Shown here: piece by piece, positions 6,517-14,046 of the stretch | Numbering within the stretch: position 1 is the stretch's first letter | How the letters are laid out: every line of letters begins with the position of its first letter | From: an uncultured Collinsella sp. | GTDB lineage: Bacteria; Actinomycetota; Coriobacteriia; Coriobacteriales; Coriobacteriaceae | Reading direction: 5' to 3' | Assembly: GCA_900541195.1 (NCBI GenBank) | Contig: UQIY01000044.1 | Coordinates: forward strand, 1 to 18,570 | DNA length: 18,570 nucleotides | Made by a program: the position numbers and the translations under genes | Notes under the pieces: generated by a model | Seen by the model: the letters and a program-made list of their open reading frames with translations, nothing else | What the model was told of the DNA's origin: nothing | Databases searched by the model: none

Positions 6517-7938
6517 CTAATTCCAAGACTGTTGATGCTCTTCGTAGGTTTGCGAGAAGTACTCCTCGTCCTGCGTAATGTAGAAATACAGGTCATCAGA
6601 GTCGGTCGGCTCAAGGGTGGCCTTGAGCGCCTCGAGCGACGGAGAGCAGATGGGCGTGGGCGGCAGGCCCTCATGCTTATAGGTGTTATACGGACTATCG
6701 CTCTGCAGGTCGTCGGCGGTAACCTCGCCACCGGTGACATACATCATGGTCGCATCGCTATTGAGGTAGCGCAGACCGTCGAGCTTGCCGGCAAGACGGT
6801 TGTAGAACACCGAGGCGACATGCGCGCGCTGCTCGGCGTTGAGGCCTTCGCGCTCAACGATGGAAGCGAGATTGATGATGTCGTAATCGGACATCCCCAC
6901 GCCGTAGCGCTCCTTGATTTTGGCCTCGCAACCGGCAAAATCGAGCGACTTGTACTCGGTGTTGAATTGATCGAGCATGGCGCGAATCACATCATCGGCA
7001 GACGGGTCCTTACCCAACGAATAGGTCTTGGGGAATAGGAAGCCCTCGAGCGAATCGTTTGCAGCGCCCTCAAGGAAGCTATAGTCCTTCACATAGTTGG
7101 AAGCCTTTGCCTGATTGAGGAAGTCTACCTTGGAGATACTGTCGTATGCCTTGGCCACGCGACCGGCGATCTGATCAACCGTCAGGCCCTCTGGAATAGT
7201 CAGTGCATCGGAGCCCGCATTGGGGCCCTCCATGAGCTGCTGAACGACTTTGGTCGCGTCCATGAGCGTGGTGAACGAGTAGGTGCCGGGCTTGAGCGAC
7301 ATGTCGGCGTTGAGCTTTTTGACCGCCGCGTAATAATCCTTGGGATTTTCGACGATATGGTTCTCGGAGAGAATCGAAGCGATGCTGTCACCCGAGGCAC
7401 CATCGGGAATAGTGATAGTAACCTGCTGGCCAGCAGTGACTTTCGCATCCTCCCCGCCAAGCAAGCCCTTGACGGCCGGTACGGCGAATAAGGCGATGGC
7501 AGCGAGAACGATCGCCGCAACCACAGCACCGATAATCATAGGCACCGGGGAGCTTTTCTTTTGGGCACCACGGCGAGCGCGCGTGTTATAGCTCGAGCGC
7601 GTGGCCGGAGCAACGCCGTGCGAGCCATGAGCATGATGTGCGTGGGAGCGTGATTGCGGTGCCTGTCCCTGCGTGCGCTGGGCAGGAGCCTGCTGCTTAA
7701 AGCGGGAACCGCCCGCGGGCTGGGCTGTATGGGCAGCAGACTGCTGAGCAGGACGACGAACAGGCTGCTGGCCTGGACGCTGAGTGGGCTGAGTGGGGCA
7801 AGAAGAGGGCTGCGCCGAACGTGCGGCGGGTTGGGCCGCGCGCTGAGTCGGTTGCATCGGACGCTGACCGGACGATACAGGGCGTGGCGCAGGCTGTCGT
7901 GTACGATTCGGCTGGCGCGGATCGAAAGCGCTAGACAT
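6517..7938 (-). CDS. mltG: Endolytic murein transglycosylase MltG with long Pro/Gln-rich N-terminus
   Basis: MltG (YceG family) cleaves nascent glycan strands at the membrane and sets their length. The 473 residues comprise a cytoplasmic tail rich in Gln, Pro, Ala and Arg (1-128), a single membrane helix at about 133-154, a small LysM-like region (about 171-235), and the catalytic domain. The catalytic Glu is E362 in NLASIVEREG; LEGFLFPKTY at 297-306, SPYNTY at 415-420, GLPPTPI at 424-430 and FSQTYEEH at 461-468 are family landmarks. ATG 7938 lies inside the end of ruvX (eight-base overlap) with AGGAGG six bases upstream. The tail of about 130 residues is far longer than in Escherichia coli, although extended tails are common in Actinomycetota. 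Confidence 0.94.
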   Translation of the reverse strand: MSSAFDPRQPNRTRQPAPRPVSSGQRPMQPTQRAAQPAARSAQPSSCPTQPTQRPGQQPVRRPAQQSAAHTAQPAGGSRFKQQAPAQRTQGQAPQSRSHAHHAHGSHGVAPATRSSYNTRARRGAQKKSSPVPMIIGAVVAAIVLAAIALFAVPAVKGLLGGEDAKVTAGQQVTITIPDGASGDSIASILSENHIVENPKDYYAAVKKLNADMSLKPGTYSFTTLMDATKVVQQLMEGPNAGSDALTIPEGLTVDQIAGRVAKAYDSISKVDFLNQAKASNYVKDYSFLEGAANDSLEGFLFPKTYSLGKDPSADDVIRAMLDQFNTEYKSLDFAGCEAKIKERYGVGMSDYDIINLASIVEREGLNAEQRAHVASVFYNRLAGKLDGLRYLNSDATMMYVTGGEVTADDLQSDSPYNTYKHEGLPPTPICSPSLEALKATLEPTDSDDLYFYITQDEEYFSQTYEEHQQSWN

Positions 7939-8359
7939 GCAAAACCTCCTCGTTTTTGCGATCGAGCCACGTCTGCAAGAACAGGCTGGCGGCGATCATG
8001 TCGATCTTGCCCCTCATCTGCTTTTCGTTGAGTCCCTGCTCGCGCAGGATACGCTTGGCCTCTTGCGAGGACAGGCGCTCGTCCTCAAACTCCAGCGGAA
8101 GATCGAGCTCGTCGGCGATCTTTTGCGCTATGGCGGCAACGCGCTCGGCCTGGGGGCCAGGCTCGCCGGCCATGGTCAGGGGACGCCCGCTTACCAAGAT
8201 GTCGGGCTCATAGTCCTCGACCAGGTAACGGAACGTCTTGGCCATACCGGTAACCTCAGCGGCCGGAAGCACCTTGACGGGCATCGCCATCTTGCCATCA
8301 CGGCTCGAGACGGCGATGCCGATCCTGGTCTCCCCTATGTCCAGCGCGAGCGCGACCAC
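7931..8359 (-). CDS. ruvX: Holliday junction resolvase-like protein RuvX/YqgF
   Basis: A 142-residue RNase H-fold protein of the YqgF family, implicated in pre-16S rRNA 5' processing and, by fold, in Holliday junction cleavage. Active-site landmarks are LALDIGETRIGIA at 4-16 (first Asp), EDERLSS at about 92-98, and DMIAA near 119-123. Length is normal. The start is GTG 8359, nine bases after the alaS stop; the ribosome binding site is weak, suggesting coupling to alaS. The mltG start lies inside its last codons. The alaS-ruvX-mltG order is frequent in Gram-positive bacteria. Confidence 0.93.
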   Translation of the reverse strand: MVALALDIGETRIGIAVSSRDGKMAMPVKVLPAAEVTGMAKTFRYLVEDYEPDILVSGRPLTMAGEPGPQAERVAAIAQKIADELDLPLEFEDERLSSQEAKRILREQGLNEKQMRGKIDMIAASLFLQTWLDRKNEEVLHV

Positions 8360-8368
8360 AGCGACTAC

Positions 8369-11026
8369 TTAGGCGCCGAGCGCGGTCTTGGCGGCCGCGA
8401 GGGCATCGGCGATACCGGCAGCGTTCTTGCCACCGGCCTGGGCCATGTTGGGACGGCCGCCACCGCGACCATCGACCAGACCCGCGATCTGCTTGATCAC
8501 GTTGCCGGCGTGGAAACCGGCCTTCACGGCGTCATCGGAGCCGGCGGCGAGCAGGGCCGGGGTGCCCTTCTCGGTCACGCTGGCAACAACACAGGCAACG
8601 GGGCCGGCGACCTTCTGGTGCACGGTATCCCAAACGTTGCGCAGGTCGGCGGCCTCAAGGCCCTGGAGCTCAGCGACGACGAGCTTATAGCCGTCGAGCT
8701 CGACGGCACCCTCGATGGCGCTGGAGATAGCGTCGGAGGAGCCACCGGTCAGCGCCTTCTTGAGCTTGTTAGACGTCTCGCGCAGCTCGGCCTGCAGGTT
8801 CTCCACACGAGCGGGAACCTCGTCAACGCGGCACTTGAGCGAAGCGGCAGCGGCGTCAACGAGTGCCAGGCGGTCGGCCATGTAGTCGAGGGCGCCCTTA
8901 GAGGTAACGGCCTCGATACGGCGGACGTTCGAGCCCGTGGAGGACTCGGAGATAATCTTGAACAGGCCGATCTCGGCAGTGTTGGCAGCATGCGTACCAC
9001 CGCAGAGCTCGCGGGAGAACGGCTGGTCCTCGGCGCCCACGGAAACGACGCGGACGACGTCGCCATACTTCTCGCCAAACAGGGCGACGGCGCCGGCGGC
9101 CTTGGCCTCGTCGATGCCCATGACGCGGGTCACGACCGGCTTAGATGCAAAGATCTGCTGGTTGACCAGGTCCTCAACAGCCTTGAGCTGCTCGGAGGAC
9201 AGGGCCTCAAAGTGCGTGAAGTCAAAGCGCAGGTGCTCGGGCGTCACCAGCGAGCCAGCCTGGGAGACATGCTCGCCCAGGACCTGCTTAAGGGCGGCGT
9301 CGAGCAGGTGCGTGGCGGTGTGGTTGCGGCGCAGGAATCCACGGCGCTCGGCGTCGAGCGCGGCGGTCACGGTAGCACCGACGGTCAGCGTGCCCTCGGT
9401 GACGTGCGCAACGTGGGCATACAGGCCGTTGTGGTTCTTGGTATCGGAAACGGTCAGCGAAACGCCCTCGGCGGAAAGCTCGCCGGCATCGCCCTGCTGG
9501 CCGCCCATCTCGGCATAGAACGGGGTGCGGTCGAGCACGACCTCAACATCCTCGCCCGCGGCGGCAGACTCGACGGACTCGCCGTTGCGCACGATAGCGA
9601 CAACCTTGGCGCCCTCGATAACGTCGTTGTCATAGCCGTCAAAGTCGGTCGCAGCGACCTTGTCGGAAAGCTCGACCCACACGTCGTTGAAGCTGCCCCA
9701 GGCATCGCCCTTGGCGTTGGCACGGGCGCGGGCCTTCTGGTCCTCCATGCAAGCGGTGAAGCCGTCCATGTCGACGTCATGGCCAGCGGCGCCCGCGATC
9801 TCAACGGTCAGGTCGATGGGGAAACCAAAGGTATCGTGCAGCTTAAAGGCAACATCGCCCGGAAGCACGGCGCCCTCGGCAAGAGCAGCCAGGGCCTCGT
9901 CCAGGTAGACACGGCCGTTGTCGAGTGTCGTGGAGAAGCGCTCCTCCTCGGAAGCGACGATACCCTTGACGAGCGCGACGTTCTTGAGCAGCTCAGGATA
10001 GGCCTCGCCCATCTGGGCGTTGACCTCGTCGATGAACTTGGTCAGGAAGGCACCCTCGATGCCCAGCAGGCGACCGTGGAACACGGCGCGGCGGAGCAGG
10101 CGGCGAAGGACGTACTCGCGACCCTCGTTACCGGGCAGGATGCCGTCCGAGATCATAAAGTCGACGGCACGGGAGTGATCGGCGATGATGCGCAGCGAGC
10201 GGCTGGCGCCGGAGTAATCGTCGGCGTCATAGGTCTTGCCGCTGATCTTCTCACCGAGCTTGATGAGGTGCTGCATCAGATCGCCGTCGTAGTTGGCGGT
10301 CTTGTGCTGCATGATGGCGGCCATGCGCTCCAGACCCATGCCCGTATCGAGGTTGCGGTGCGGCAGCTCCGGCATGGAGCCGTCCTCCTGGCGGTCGTAC
10401 TGGGTAAACACGAGGTTCCAGAACTCAAGGAAGCGGTCACAGTCGCAGCCGGGCTTGCAGTCGGGGCTACCGCAGCCGACCTCCTCGCCCATGTCAAAGT
10501 AGATCTCGGAGCACGGACCGCAGGGACCGGTGGGGCCAGCGGCCCAGAAGTTGTCGTCCTCGCCAAGGCGCGAGATGTGATCCTCGGCAACGCCCAGGGA
10601 GCGCCACACGTCGTGGGTCTCGTCGTCCTCGGTAAAGACGGTGAAGTACAGGCGGTCGAGCGGCAGCTTGAACTCCTTGGTGATAAGCTCGAAGGCCCAA
10701 GCGCAAGCCTGCTGCTTGGAGACGCCGCCAAAGGAGAAGTCGCCGAGCATCTCAAAGAACGAGAGGTGACGGCCGTCCTCGCCGATGCAGTCGATGTCGT
10801 TGGTGCGGACACACTTCTGGCAGGAGATCGCGCCGATCTCCTTCATGGCCTTCTTGCCCTGGTAGTACTCCTTAAACTGGTTCATGCCGGCGTTGGCAAG
10901 CAGCAGCGAGGGGTCGTCGGGAACAAGGGACGAAGAAGGATAGAGCTTAAGACCGCGCTCCTCAAAGAAGTTGAGGAACTTGGAGCGGATCTCGGCCGTA
11001 GTCATTGACGGGTAGTCAGCACTCAT
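8369..11026 (-). CDS. alaS: Alanyl-tRNA synthetase
   Basis: Charges tRNA-Ala with alanine. The 885-residue protein has the full class II plan: aminoacylation domain at about 8-370 (IRSKFLNFFEERGL start, motif 2 region near SFFEMLGDFSFGG), tRNA-recognition domain, editing domain, and C-terminal C-Ala region with DHHA1-like glycines near the end. The editing-site zinc motifs are intact: HTATHLL near residue 567 and CGGTH near residue 673. A Cys-rich insertion near 190-200 (CGSPDCKPGCDC) may bind an additional metal ion. ATG 11026 follows GAGGAG about nine bases upstream; a longer in-frame start at 11143 would read through the promoter and terminator region and is rejected. It is the first gene of the six-gene operon. 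Confidence 0.97.
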   Translation of the reverse strand: MSADYPSMTTAEIRSKFLNFFEERGLKLYPSSSLVPDDPSLLLANAGMNQFKEYYQGKKAMKEIGAISCQKCVRTNDIDCIGEDGRHLSFFEMLGDFSFGGVSKQQACAWAFELITKEFKLPLDRLYFTVFTEDDETHDVWRSLGVAEDHISRLGEDDNFWAAGPTGPCGPCSEIYFDMGEEVGCGSPDCKPGCDCDRFLEFWNLVFTQYDRQEDGSMPELPHRNLDTGMGLERMAAIMQHKTANYDGDLMQHLIKLGEKISGKTYDADDYSGASRSLRIIADHSRAVDFMISDGILPGNEGREYVLRRLLRRAVFHGRLLGIEGAFLTKFIDEVNAQMGEAYPELLKNVALVKGIVASEEERFSTTLDNGRVYLDEALAALAEGAVLPGDVAFKLHDTFGFPIDLTVEIAGAAGHDVDMDGFTACMEDQKARARANAKGDAWGSFNDVWVELSDKVAATDFDGYDNDVIEGAKVVAIVRNGESVESAAAGEDVEVVLDRTPFYAEMGGQQGDAGELSAEGVSLTVSDTKNHNGLYAHVAHVTEGTLTVGATVTAALDAERRGFLRRNHTATHLLDAALKQVLGEHVSQAGSLVTPEHLRFDFTHFEALSSEQLKAVEDLVNQQIFASKPVVTRVMGIDEAKAAGAVALFGEKYGDVVRVVSVGAEDQPFSRELCGGTHAANTAEIGLFKIISESSTGSNVRRIEAVTSKGALDYMADRLALVDAAAASLKCRVDEVPARVENLQAELRETSNKLKKALTGGSSDAISSAIEGAVELDGYKLVVAELQGLEAADLRNVWDTVHQKVAGPVACVVASVTEKGTPALLAAGSDDAVKAGFHAGNVIKQIAGLVDGRGGGRPNMAQAGGKNAAGIADALAAAKTALGA

Positions 11027-11072
11027 AGAGGGAATCTCCTCGGTTTCACATCGAAACAGTTCAAACGTAACG

Positions 11073-11100
11073 ATATTACCATCCCGCCGCGCAAGTGCAA
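11073..11100 (-). promoter_or_regulatory. Candidate alaS operon promoter
   Basis: On the minus strand TTGCAC (11100-11095) is followed after 16 bases by TAATAT (11078-11073), implying a start near 11066 and a leader of about 40 bases. The -35 begins where the terminator T-run ends, so the two units would be back to back. Both hexamers are imperfect. Confidence 0.35.
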
Positions 11101-11128
11101 AAAAGAGGGCCGACATAAAGCCGACCCT
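11099..11128 (-). terminator. Rho-independent terminator upstream of alaS
   Basis: On the minus strand the arms 11128-11120 and 11114-11106 pair over nine positions (two G-U wobbles in RNA) around a five-base loop. They are followed by a run of six T. The plus-strand reading has two mismatches and no T-run, so the element acts on minus-strand RNA. It could stop transcripts from the AI-2E cassette, about 340 bases past that gene's stop. If a promoter lay farther upstream it could instead act as an alaS leader attenuator. Confidence 0.82.
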
Positions 11129-11182
11129 ACAGCGAAAGTGCACGTTATTTAGGAGTATGCGATGCTTTGAAAAAGGCTACTG

Positions 11183-11214
11183 TATAATTACATATAGGAT
11201 TCACCCGGAAGGAG
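11183..11214 (+). promoter_or_regulatory. -10 element and ribosome binding site of the small membrane protein gene
   Basis: A perfect TATAAT at 11183-11188 and AAGGAG at 11209-11214 precede ATG 11221 with correct spacing. They give a short leader of about 25 bases. No good -35 is visible: TTGAAA at 11167 is only ten bases from the -10. This is the only plus-strand promoter-like signal in the window that belongs to a gene. Confidence 0.5.
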
Positions 11215-11220
11215 CGATCG

Positions 11221-11460
11221 ATGAAAAGCAAACGATTTGTCCTGAATGCACTTCTGGTTGTAGCACTTTTAGCGCTTTTGGCTTTCTCCTGCTGGTACGC
11301 AAACCAACCAGCATTTGGCTACGTATTGTATGCAGTAATGTCCGGCGATAAAGCCTATTACACTCTACGCGCAATTGACGTTCTCTTTTTCTATGTAGCC
11401 GGCCCCTTATCAATCGCTTTGCTCGCGTTTCTTGTCATTTACAACTTCAAGAAACGCTAG
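11221..11460 (+). CDS. Small two-helix membrane protein, unknown function
   Basis: I do not recognise this 79-residue protein. It has two hydrophobic segments, about residues 8-27 (LNALLVVALLALLAFSCWYA) and 53-74 (VLFFYVAGPLSIALLAFLVI). The intervening loop of about 25 residues is polar, with Tyr and Asp (SGDKAYYTLRAID). Basic residues stand at both ends (MKSKR and NFKKR), predicting cytoplasmic N- and C-termini with the loop outside. The start is supported by AAGGAG six bases upstream and a TATAAT box. It is the only plus-strand gene, is visibly AT-richer than its neighbours, and ends six bases from the convergent AI-2E gene. A 10-bp inverted repeat covers its last codons. Late acquisition is plausible but not shown. 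A holin-like or regulatory peptide role would be speculation. Confidence 0.72.
   Translation: MKSKRFVLNALLVVALLALLAFSCWYANQPAFGYVLYAVMSGDKAYYTLRAIDVLFFYVAGPLSIALLAFLVIYNFKKR
11425..11457. repeat. Perfect 10-bp inverted repeat at the 3' end of the small gene
   Basis: GCGTTTCTTG (11425-11434) and CAAGAAACGC (11448-11457) are exact reverse complements separated by 13 bases. The second arm ends just before the TAG stop. Neither strand has a T-run after it, so it is not a standard terminator. It sits at the meeting point of two convergent genes and could stabilise or process either transcript. Confidence 0.8.
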
Positions 11461-11466
11461 CGGTGC

Positions 11467-12879
11467 CTATTTGGAATCCGAATCGTCCATGGAGCCGTCG
11501 ATGCCGGTTTTGGTATCGTCGTCCGAGTTGGAGTCATCGTCCTTGGCGAAGGGATTCTTGAAAAAGCTCGTCGCATCGGGCTGCAGGCCCGAGAGCTTGA
11601 TCCAGGGATTCTCGAGCTCGGGCTTGGGCATCGCCTGGGCCTCGGGCGCGGTCTCGTTGCCGATGAGCTCGGACTCGTAAATGAACGTATCGTCTCCAAG
11701 CGCGTAGTAGGCGGCGACCGGGTTGCCCTCGGCATCGCGATATGGCGTGCCCTTAAATACAGCGCCGTCGTATGCCACGAGCTGGCGACCGGTCTCGTTC
11801 TCAAAGTAGTAGACGAAAATGCCCTTGAGGGCCGCGCACAGCGGAATGGCGATGACCATGCCGATGGGACCCATAAGTGCCGAACCAATAACGAGGGCCG
11901 TCAGGCTCATGATGGGATGCACCTGCACCGAACTCTGCATGACCTTAGGGGAAATGACGTTATCGGTGACGTTTTGAGCCACCATGGTCACAACGAGCGT
12001 CCACAACGCCAGCATGGGGCTGAACATAAAGCCGAGCACCGTGGCGATCGCCGCGCTTACCCAGGGACCGACAACCGGGACCAAGTGCATGATGCCGGTA
12101 AAGATGGCCATGAGTGCCGCGTAGGGATGGCCAATGAGCGTAAAGCCGATAAAGGCGAGGATGCCACCGCAGATGGACGTCACGACCATGCCGCGCATAT
12201 AACCGCCGACCGAGCGCGAAAGAATCGCGACCATAAAGCGGTACGAGGTCTCTTTTTCCTGTCCGATGATGGTACAGACCTCGTGGTGCATACGGGGATA
12301 ATCACAGGCAAGCCAGTAGGCAAGCACCAAACCCAGGAAGATTACGAACAGCTGCGAGGCCGTGTTGGTGATCAGCGGGAACACGCCGCGACCGAGCTCA
12401 GCGGCGATTTGCGACACGTACTTGGACGCCACAGTAACCAGCGAGGACAGATTATCGTCCAGGTACTCCTTGAGCGGCGTGTTGTTGAGCGTCTTAGCGT
12501 GCGAAATCATCTCGTTGAGATCACCGCCCGCAACGCGAAGCTGCTCAGGCAGACGGCTCAGGACTTCCATAATCTGACCGAGCAAAATAGGCGACAGGAT
12601 GCAGACGACGCCGACGAGCACTGCCACAACCACGATCAGCGCGATGAGCGAACCGATGCCACGACCGACGCCGTGATGCTCGAGCCAGTTAGTGATCGGC
12701 GACATCACAAAAGCGATGATGGAACCGACAGCGAGAAACTCGATAACCGGCGCCAGGATACCCATAAGGTTAAAGATGACGGCTGCGATGACAATGCAGC
12801 CGACGACAGCCCAAATGCGAAGCGTCAGAATACGAGTATCGCGCAGCGTGCGGTCGGTTTGTTGGGGGTGCTCAATCAT
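11467..12879 (-). CDS. AI-2E (PerM/UPF0118) family membrane transporter
   Basis: A 470-residue polytopic membrane protein of the AI-2E transporter family, whose members include the autoinducer-2 exporter TqsA and a number of Na+/H+ antiporter-like proteins. Hydrophobic segments occur near residues 20-40, 45-62, 75-105, 165-192 and in several blocks at about 225-365. The family core motif region is HLVPVVGPWVSA near 266-277, followed by VMQSSVQVHP and the last helix pair. After about residue 370 comes a soluble tail of about 100 residues ending in a highly acidic Asp/Ser stretch, unusual in length. ATG 12879 overlaps the sigma factor stop (ATGA), so it is translationally coupled to it. The substrate cannot be told from sequence. 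Confidence 0.9.
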   Translation of the reverse strand: MIEHPQQTDRTLRDTRILTLRIWAVVGCIVIAAVIFNLMGILAPVIEFLAVGSIIAFVMSPITNWLEHHGVGRGIGSLIALIVVVAVLVGVVCILSPILLGQIMEVLSRLPEQLRVAGGDLNEMISHAKTLNNTPLKEYLDDNLSSLVTVASKYVSQIAAELGRGVFPLITNTASQLFVIFLGLVLAYWLACDYPRMHHEVCTIIGQEKETSYRFMVAILSRSVGGYMRGMVVTSICGGILAFIGFTLIGHPYAALMAIFTGIMHLVPVVGPWVSAAIATVLGFMFSPMLALWTLVVTMVAQNVTDNVISPKVMQSSVQVHPIMSLTALVIGSALMGPIGMVIAIPLCAALKGIFVYYFENETGRQLVAYDGAVFKGTPYRDAEGNPVAAYYALGDDTFIYESELIGNETAPEAQAMPKPELENPWIKLSGLQPDATSFFKNPFAKDDDSNSDDDTKTGIDGSMDDSDSK

Positions 12880-13667
12880 GAACGAACCATCACTCCGTCG
12901 GGGTCGATCTTGTCCTGTATCTTCTTAAGGGTACGGCGCAGCAGGCGCGAAACCTGCACCTGCGAGATACCCAACTTCTTAGCGATCTCGATCTGGGTCA
13001 TGCCCTTCACAAAGCGCAGCTCGATAACCTCACGCTCACGCGGCGAGAAATCGCGGATGGCTTCCTCGATCACCAGGCGGTCATCGGTAAAATCGAGCTC
13101 GTTGTCGTCATCGGCATAGCGGTCGAGAATCGAGGGGGCATCATCGGAATCGGACGCGCCAGGAGCCTCGATGGGCACCGAGGTATAGGCCGAAGACGAT
13201 TCCATGGCCTCCAGCACCTCGTCGACGGTCACACCCAGGTACTCAGCGATTTCTTCAACCTTAGGCGAGCGCTGCAGCTCGTTAGTGAGCTTGTCGGTAG
13301 CTTGGTTAACCTTGGCAGAAAGCTCCTGCAAACGGCGCGGCACGCGCACGCTCCAGCCCTTATCACGGAAGTGACGCTTAATCTCGCCCAGGATGGTAGG
13401 CGTGGCAAACGTCGTGAACTCGAGTCCGCGCTCGGGGTCAAAGCGGTCGATAGCCTTGAGCAAACCCAGATAGCCGACCTGCATGAGGTCGTCGAGTGGC
13501 TCACCGCGGTTCTTAAATTTGTTGGCAAGAAACCTTACCAGGTTCATATGGGACATGACGAGCTGCTCGCGTGCGTCCGGATCACCGGTCTCTTTGTAGC
13601 GACGAAACAGCTCGCGGGTTTTCTCCTTGTCCCAAGCGGTCTTACCGCTCCGGGAACGTTCGGTCAT
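12876..13667 (-). CDS. Sigma-70 family factor, sigma-B/F/G type
   Basis: A 263-residue alternative sigma factor. Region 2 spans about residues 36-105 (NLVRFLANKF, DLMQVGYLGLLKAIDRFDPERGLEFTTFATPTILGEIKRHFRD). The region 3 helix-turn-helix lies near 111-160 (RRLQELSAKVNQATDKL, then EEIAEYLGVTVDEV). Region 4 is at 207-253 (FSPREREVIELRF, IEIAKKLGISQVQVSRLLRRTL). It lacks the region 1.1 of a housekeeping factor and matches the general-stress and sporulation group. An acidic linker (171-197) lies between regions 3 and 4. ATG 13667 starts one base after the stop of the RsbW-like gene, the classic anti-sigma/sigma order. Its likely promoter class is GTTT-N12-14-GGGTA, from family knowledge. Whether it answers stress or envelope signals in this organism is not visible. 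Confidence 0.93.
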   Translation of the reverse strand: MTERSRSGKTAWDKEKTRELFRRYKETGDPDAREQLVMSHMNLVRFLANKFKNRGEPLDDLMQVGYLGLLKAIDRFDPERGLEFTTFATPTILGEIKRHFRDKGWSVRVPRRLQELSAKVNQATDKLTNELQRSPKVEEIAEYLGVTVDEVLEAMESSSAYTSVPIEAPGASDSDDAPSILDRYADDDNELDFTDDRLVIEEAIRDFSPREREVIELRFVKGMTQIEIAKKLGISQVQVSRLLRRTLKKIQDKIDPDGVMVRS

Positions 13668-13668
13668 A

Positions 13669-14046
13669 TTAGATATCCGCCTTGAGGTCGAGGGAAAGCG
13701 TCAGGGGCGCCGCAGTCTTTTCGTAGGAATCGCACACGCTCGCTAAAATGAGCTCGGCATAAACGGCAGCCTGGTCATCCTCATCGAGAGTCGCCTGATC
13801 GCCAAAGGTAAAGGTCATGCCCACGTGGGATTCGTCGACGTCGAATTTGATCGAAATGTCATCGGAATCAACGGCCGTGCAGCCAAAGATAAAGGCTTCC
13901 TCGGCAGCCATACGAATGTCCTCGATGCGATCGACGGACATGGAGCACAGCGCACCAACGTTGGCGGCCGTCATACGTACGAGGCGTGCCAGACGCGGAT
14001 CCCCGGCAACAGTCAGCGTGATGGGGCAAGTTGCTTCGCTACTCAT
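13669..14046 (-). CDS. RsbW-like anti-sigma protein with degenerate ATP site
   Basis: A 125-residue protein directly upstream of the sigma-B-type gene, in the position of an RsbW/SpoIIAB anti-sigma kinase. It has the GHKL-like outline: strand PITLTVAGDPRLARLVRMTAANVGALC, helix with RIEDIRMAAEEAF at 40-52, and a C-terminal LILASVCDSYEKTAAPLTLSLDLK resembling the family's last helix and strand. The N-box should read EAxxN; here it is EAFIF (50-54), so the Mg-binding Asn is Phe. The DxGxG box is absent (TFGDQATLDEDD instead). Kinase activity is therefore unlikely, though sigma binding may persist. ATG 14046 has GAGGAG seven bases upstream and overlaps the DUF948 gene by eight bases. An in-frame upstream extension to 14160 is the shadow of that gene. 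No RsbV-type antagonist is adjacent. Confidence 0.78.
   Translation of the reverse strand: MSSEATCPITLTVAGDPRLARLVRMTAANVGALCSMSVDRIEDIRMAAEEAFIFGCTAVDSDDISIKFDVDESHVGMTFTFGDQATLDEDDQAAVYAELILASVCDSYEKTAAPLTLSLDLKADI

Noticed and set aside
7937..11008. A 1023-codon open frame on the plus strand, antisense to ruvX and alaS
   Set aside because: It is a by-product of codon bias in GC-rich sense genes. The predicted protein is a low-complexity mix of Gly, Leu, Val, Ala and His without domains, while the minus strand encodes unmistakable AlaS and RuvX.
11157..11351. A 64-codon plus-strand frame with AGGAG upstream, overlapping the small membrane protein gene
   Set aside because: AGGAG is one base from the ATG, too close, and the frame lies over the TATAAT and ribosome binding site of the better supported gene. 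The protein shows no domain.
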